A stretch of 64,000 nt of DNA from Muribaculaceae bacterium. GTDB lineage: Bacteria > Bacteroidota > Bacteroidia > Bacteroidales > Muribaculaceae. A program made the position numbers and the translations under genes. The first letter of the stretch is position 1. Each line of letters begins with the position of its first letter. This document shows, piece by piece, positions 63,597-64,000 of the stretch. The notes under the pieces are model-generated. The model searched no databases. It was not told the DNA's origin and saw only the letters and a list, made by a program, of their open reading frames with translations. Location: positions 111,320-175,319 of the forward strand of contig JAFSPZ010000028.1 of NCBI GenBank assembly GCA_017451225.1, given 5' to 3'.

Positions 63597-63774
63597 AGGT
63601 GGGTTCTATAAATTGCAAAAATAAGATGAATGGTTTTGGTCGTCTTGGGTTGCTTACTGGCATATTCTGTCTCAACTACTTGAACCGTAGCCCGCTACTG
63701 CTTCGCGGAGCTTGAGCCAAAATCTACTCAGCAATCAATCCCAATACGACTCAAGCAATTTATAGAACCCACCT
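63597..63774. repeat. Long imperfect palindrome (possible MITE-like or fold-back element)
   Basis: The ends are perfect 20-bp inverted repeats (63597-63616 and 63755-63774) beginning AGGTGGGTTC and ending GAACCCACCT. The complementarity continues inward imperfectly: GTCGTCTTGGGTTG (63640-63652 region) faces CAATCCCAATACGAC (63736-63750 region). The element, about 178 bp, contains no convincing gene. It ends 7 nt before the -7 element of the ECF sigma gene. No flanking target-site duplication was recognised. Confidence 0.6.
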
Positions 63775-63781
63775 AAAGCAT

Positions 63782-63789
63782 TACCTTTG
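63782..63789 (+). promoter_or_regulatory. -7 element of the ECF sigma gene
   Basis: TACCTTTG with TTTA at 63759-63762 near the -33 position, inside the right arm of the palindrome. The leader is about 75 nt. Confidence 0.55.
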
Positions 63790-63868
63790 CAGAACGATTT
63801 ACGCACTTTTTTTAAAAAAGTTGCGATTTAGGGTTTAGTAAATCGGCTTTTGCGTGTAAATAGGGTGT

Positions 63869-64000
63869 ATGACGGACAAGAAACGACAAATCGAGCGGCT
63901 ATTCAAGCTGCATTACCGGGCGATGTATCGGCTGGCGTGCATCCTCTTGCACGATGGGGACGAGAGCAAGGACATTGTGCACGATGTCTTCGCCCAGTTG
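63869..64000 (+). CDS. ECF-type RNA polymerase sigma-70 factor (N-terminal part, cut by window edge)
   Basis: The frame opens at the ATG at 63869 and continues past the right edge, giving 44 residues. The visible part, including IERLFKLHYRAMYRLACILL and DESKDIVHDVFAQL, is the sigma-2 region pattern of Bacteroidetes ECF factors. These often work with a FecR-type anti-sigma factor and TonB-dependent receptors, none of which can be seen here. The coding stretch is visibly richer in G and C than the genes to its left. Confidence 0.8.
   Translation, partial: MTDKKRQIERLFKLHYRAMYRLACILLHDGDESKDIVHDVFAQL

Noticed and set aside
63487-63675. A 62-residue minus-strand frame entering the palindrome
   Set aside because: It runs through the left palindrome arm, has no promoter or family similarity, and its composition looks random.

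Overview
The window looks like the chromosome of an anaerobic, probably gut-associated member of the Bacteroidales. Four things point there. Many start sites are preceded by the Bacteroidetes -7 element TAnnTTTG, while Shine-Dalgarno sequences are mostly absent. The NADH dehydrogenase cluster has a fused nuoCD and no nuoEFG. The methylmalonyl-CoA mutase pair suggests a succinate-to-propionate route. The accessory content (GH2, M64 peptidase, exported beta-barrels, YfhO, DUF4827) is typical of gut Bacteroidales. kdsB shows a Gram-negative, Kdo-containing envelope. I cannot resolve the family.

Layout. 1-4.4 kb (minus): a U32-family protein cut by the window edge, tRNA-Met, an M16-like protein lacking its zinc motif, kdsB, an outer-membrane barrel and a small acidic protein. 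4.5-8.5 kb: mutA-mutB. 8.7-11.9 kb: a GT2/YfhO glycosylation pair. 11.9-14.1 kb (minus): pgk and an M23 peptidase with a structured leader. 14.5-32.1 kb: a very long co-directional cluster in which the complete eight-gene ATP synthase set (atpDCBEFHAG) sits between nuoH and nuoI of an NADH-module-less complex I (nuoA, B, CD, H - I, J, K, L, M, N). It has one strong upstream promoter, a structured leader and one strong terminator.

32.1-39.2 kb: a small transporter/acetyltransferase operon, an exported DUF362 protein, and a minus-strand operon of GH2 beta-galactosidase, M64 peptidase and barrel protein. 39.4-46.5 kb: an ABC-F ATPase, an operon of an HsdR_N-like nuclease domain, UvrD/PcrA helicase and nspC, and holA. 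46.5-51.6 kb (minus): a tightly overlapping operon dsbD-mazG-topB-small Cys-rich membrane protein. 51.7-54.8 kb: DHH phosphoesterase, DUF4827 lipoprotein and glmM. 54.9-60.5 kb: an [FeFe] hydrogenase with an N-terminal thioredoxin-like [2Fe-2S] domain, convergent with its complete maturation operon hydE-hydG-hydF. 60.5-62.7 kb: a UDG-family protein on a probably leaderless mRNA, DedA and rpe. 62.7-64 kb: tRNA-Ser, tRNA-Gly and tRNA-Leu, then a long imperfect palindrome and the start of a G+C-richer ECF sigma-factor gene.

Together the central genes describe an anaerobic energy system: a proton-pumping complex I without its NADH-oxidising arm, physically merged with the F-type ATP synthase; an [FeFe] hydrogenase that could dispose of reducing equivalents; and B12-dependent methylmalonyl-CoA mutase for propionate formation. 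No CRISPR array, phage module or complete insertion sequence was seen. The points most worth checking are the nuo-atp interleaving and its junctions, the two structured 5' leaders around 14.1-14.8 kb, the palindrome before the ECF sigma gene, and the hydrogenase architecture.
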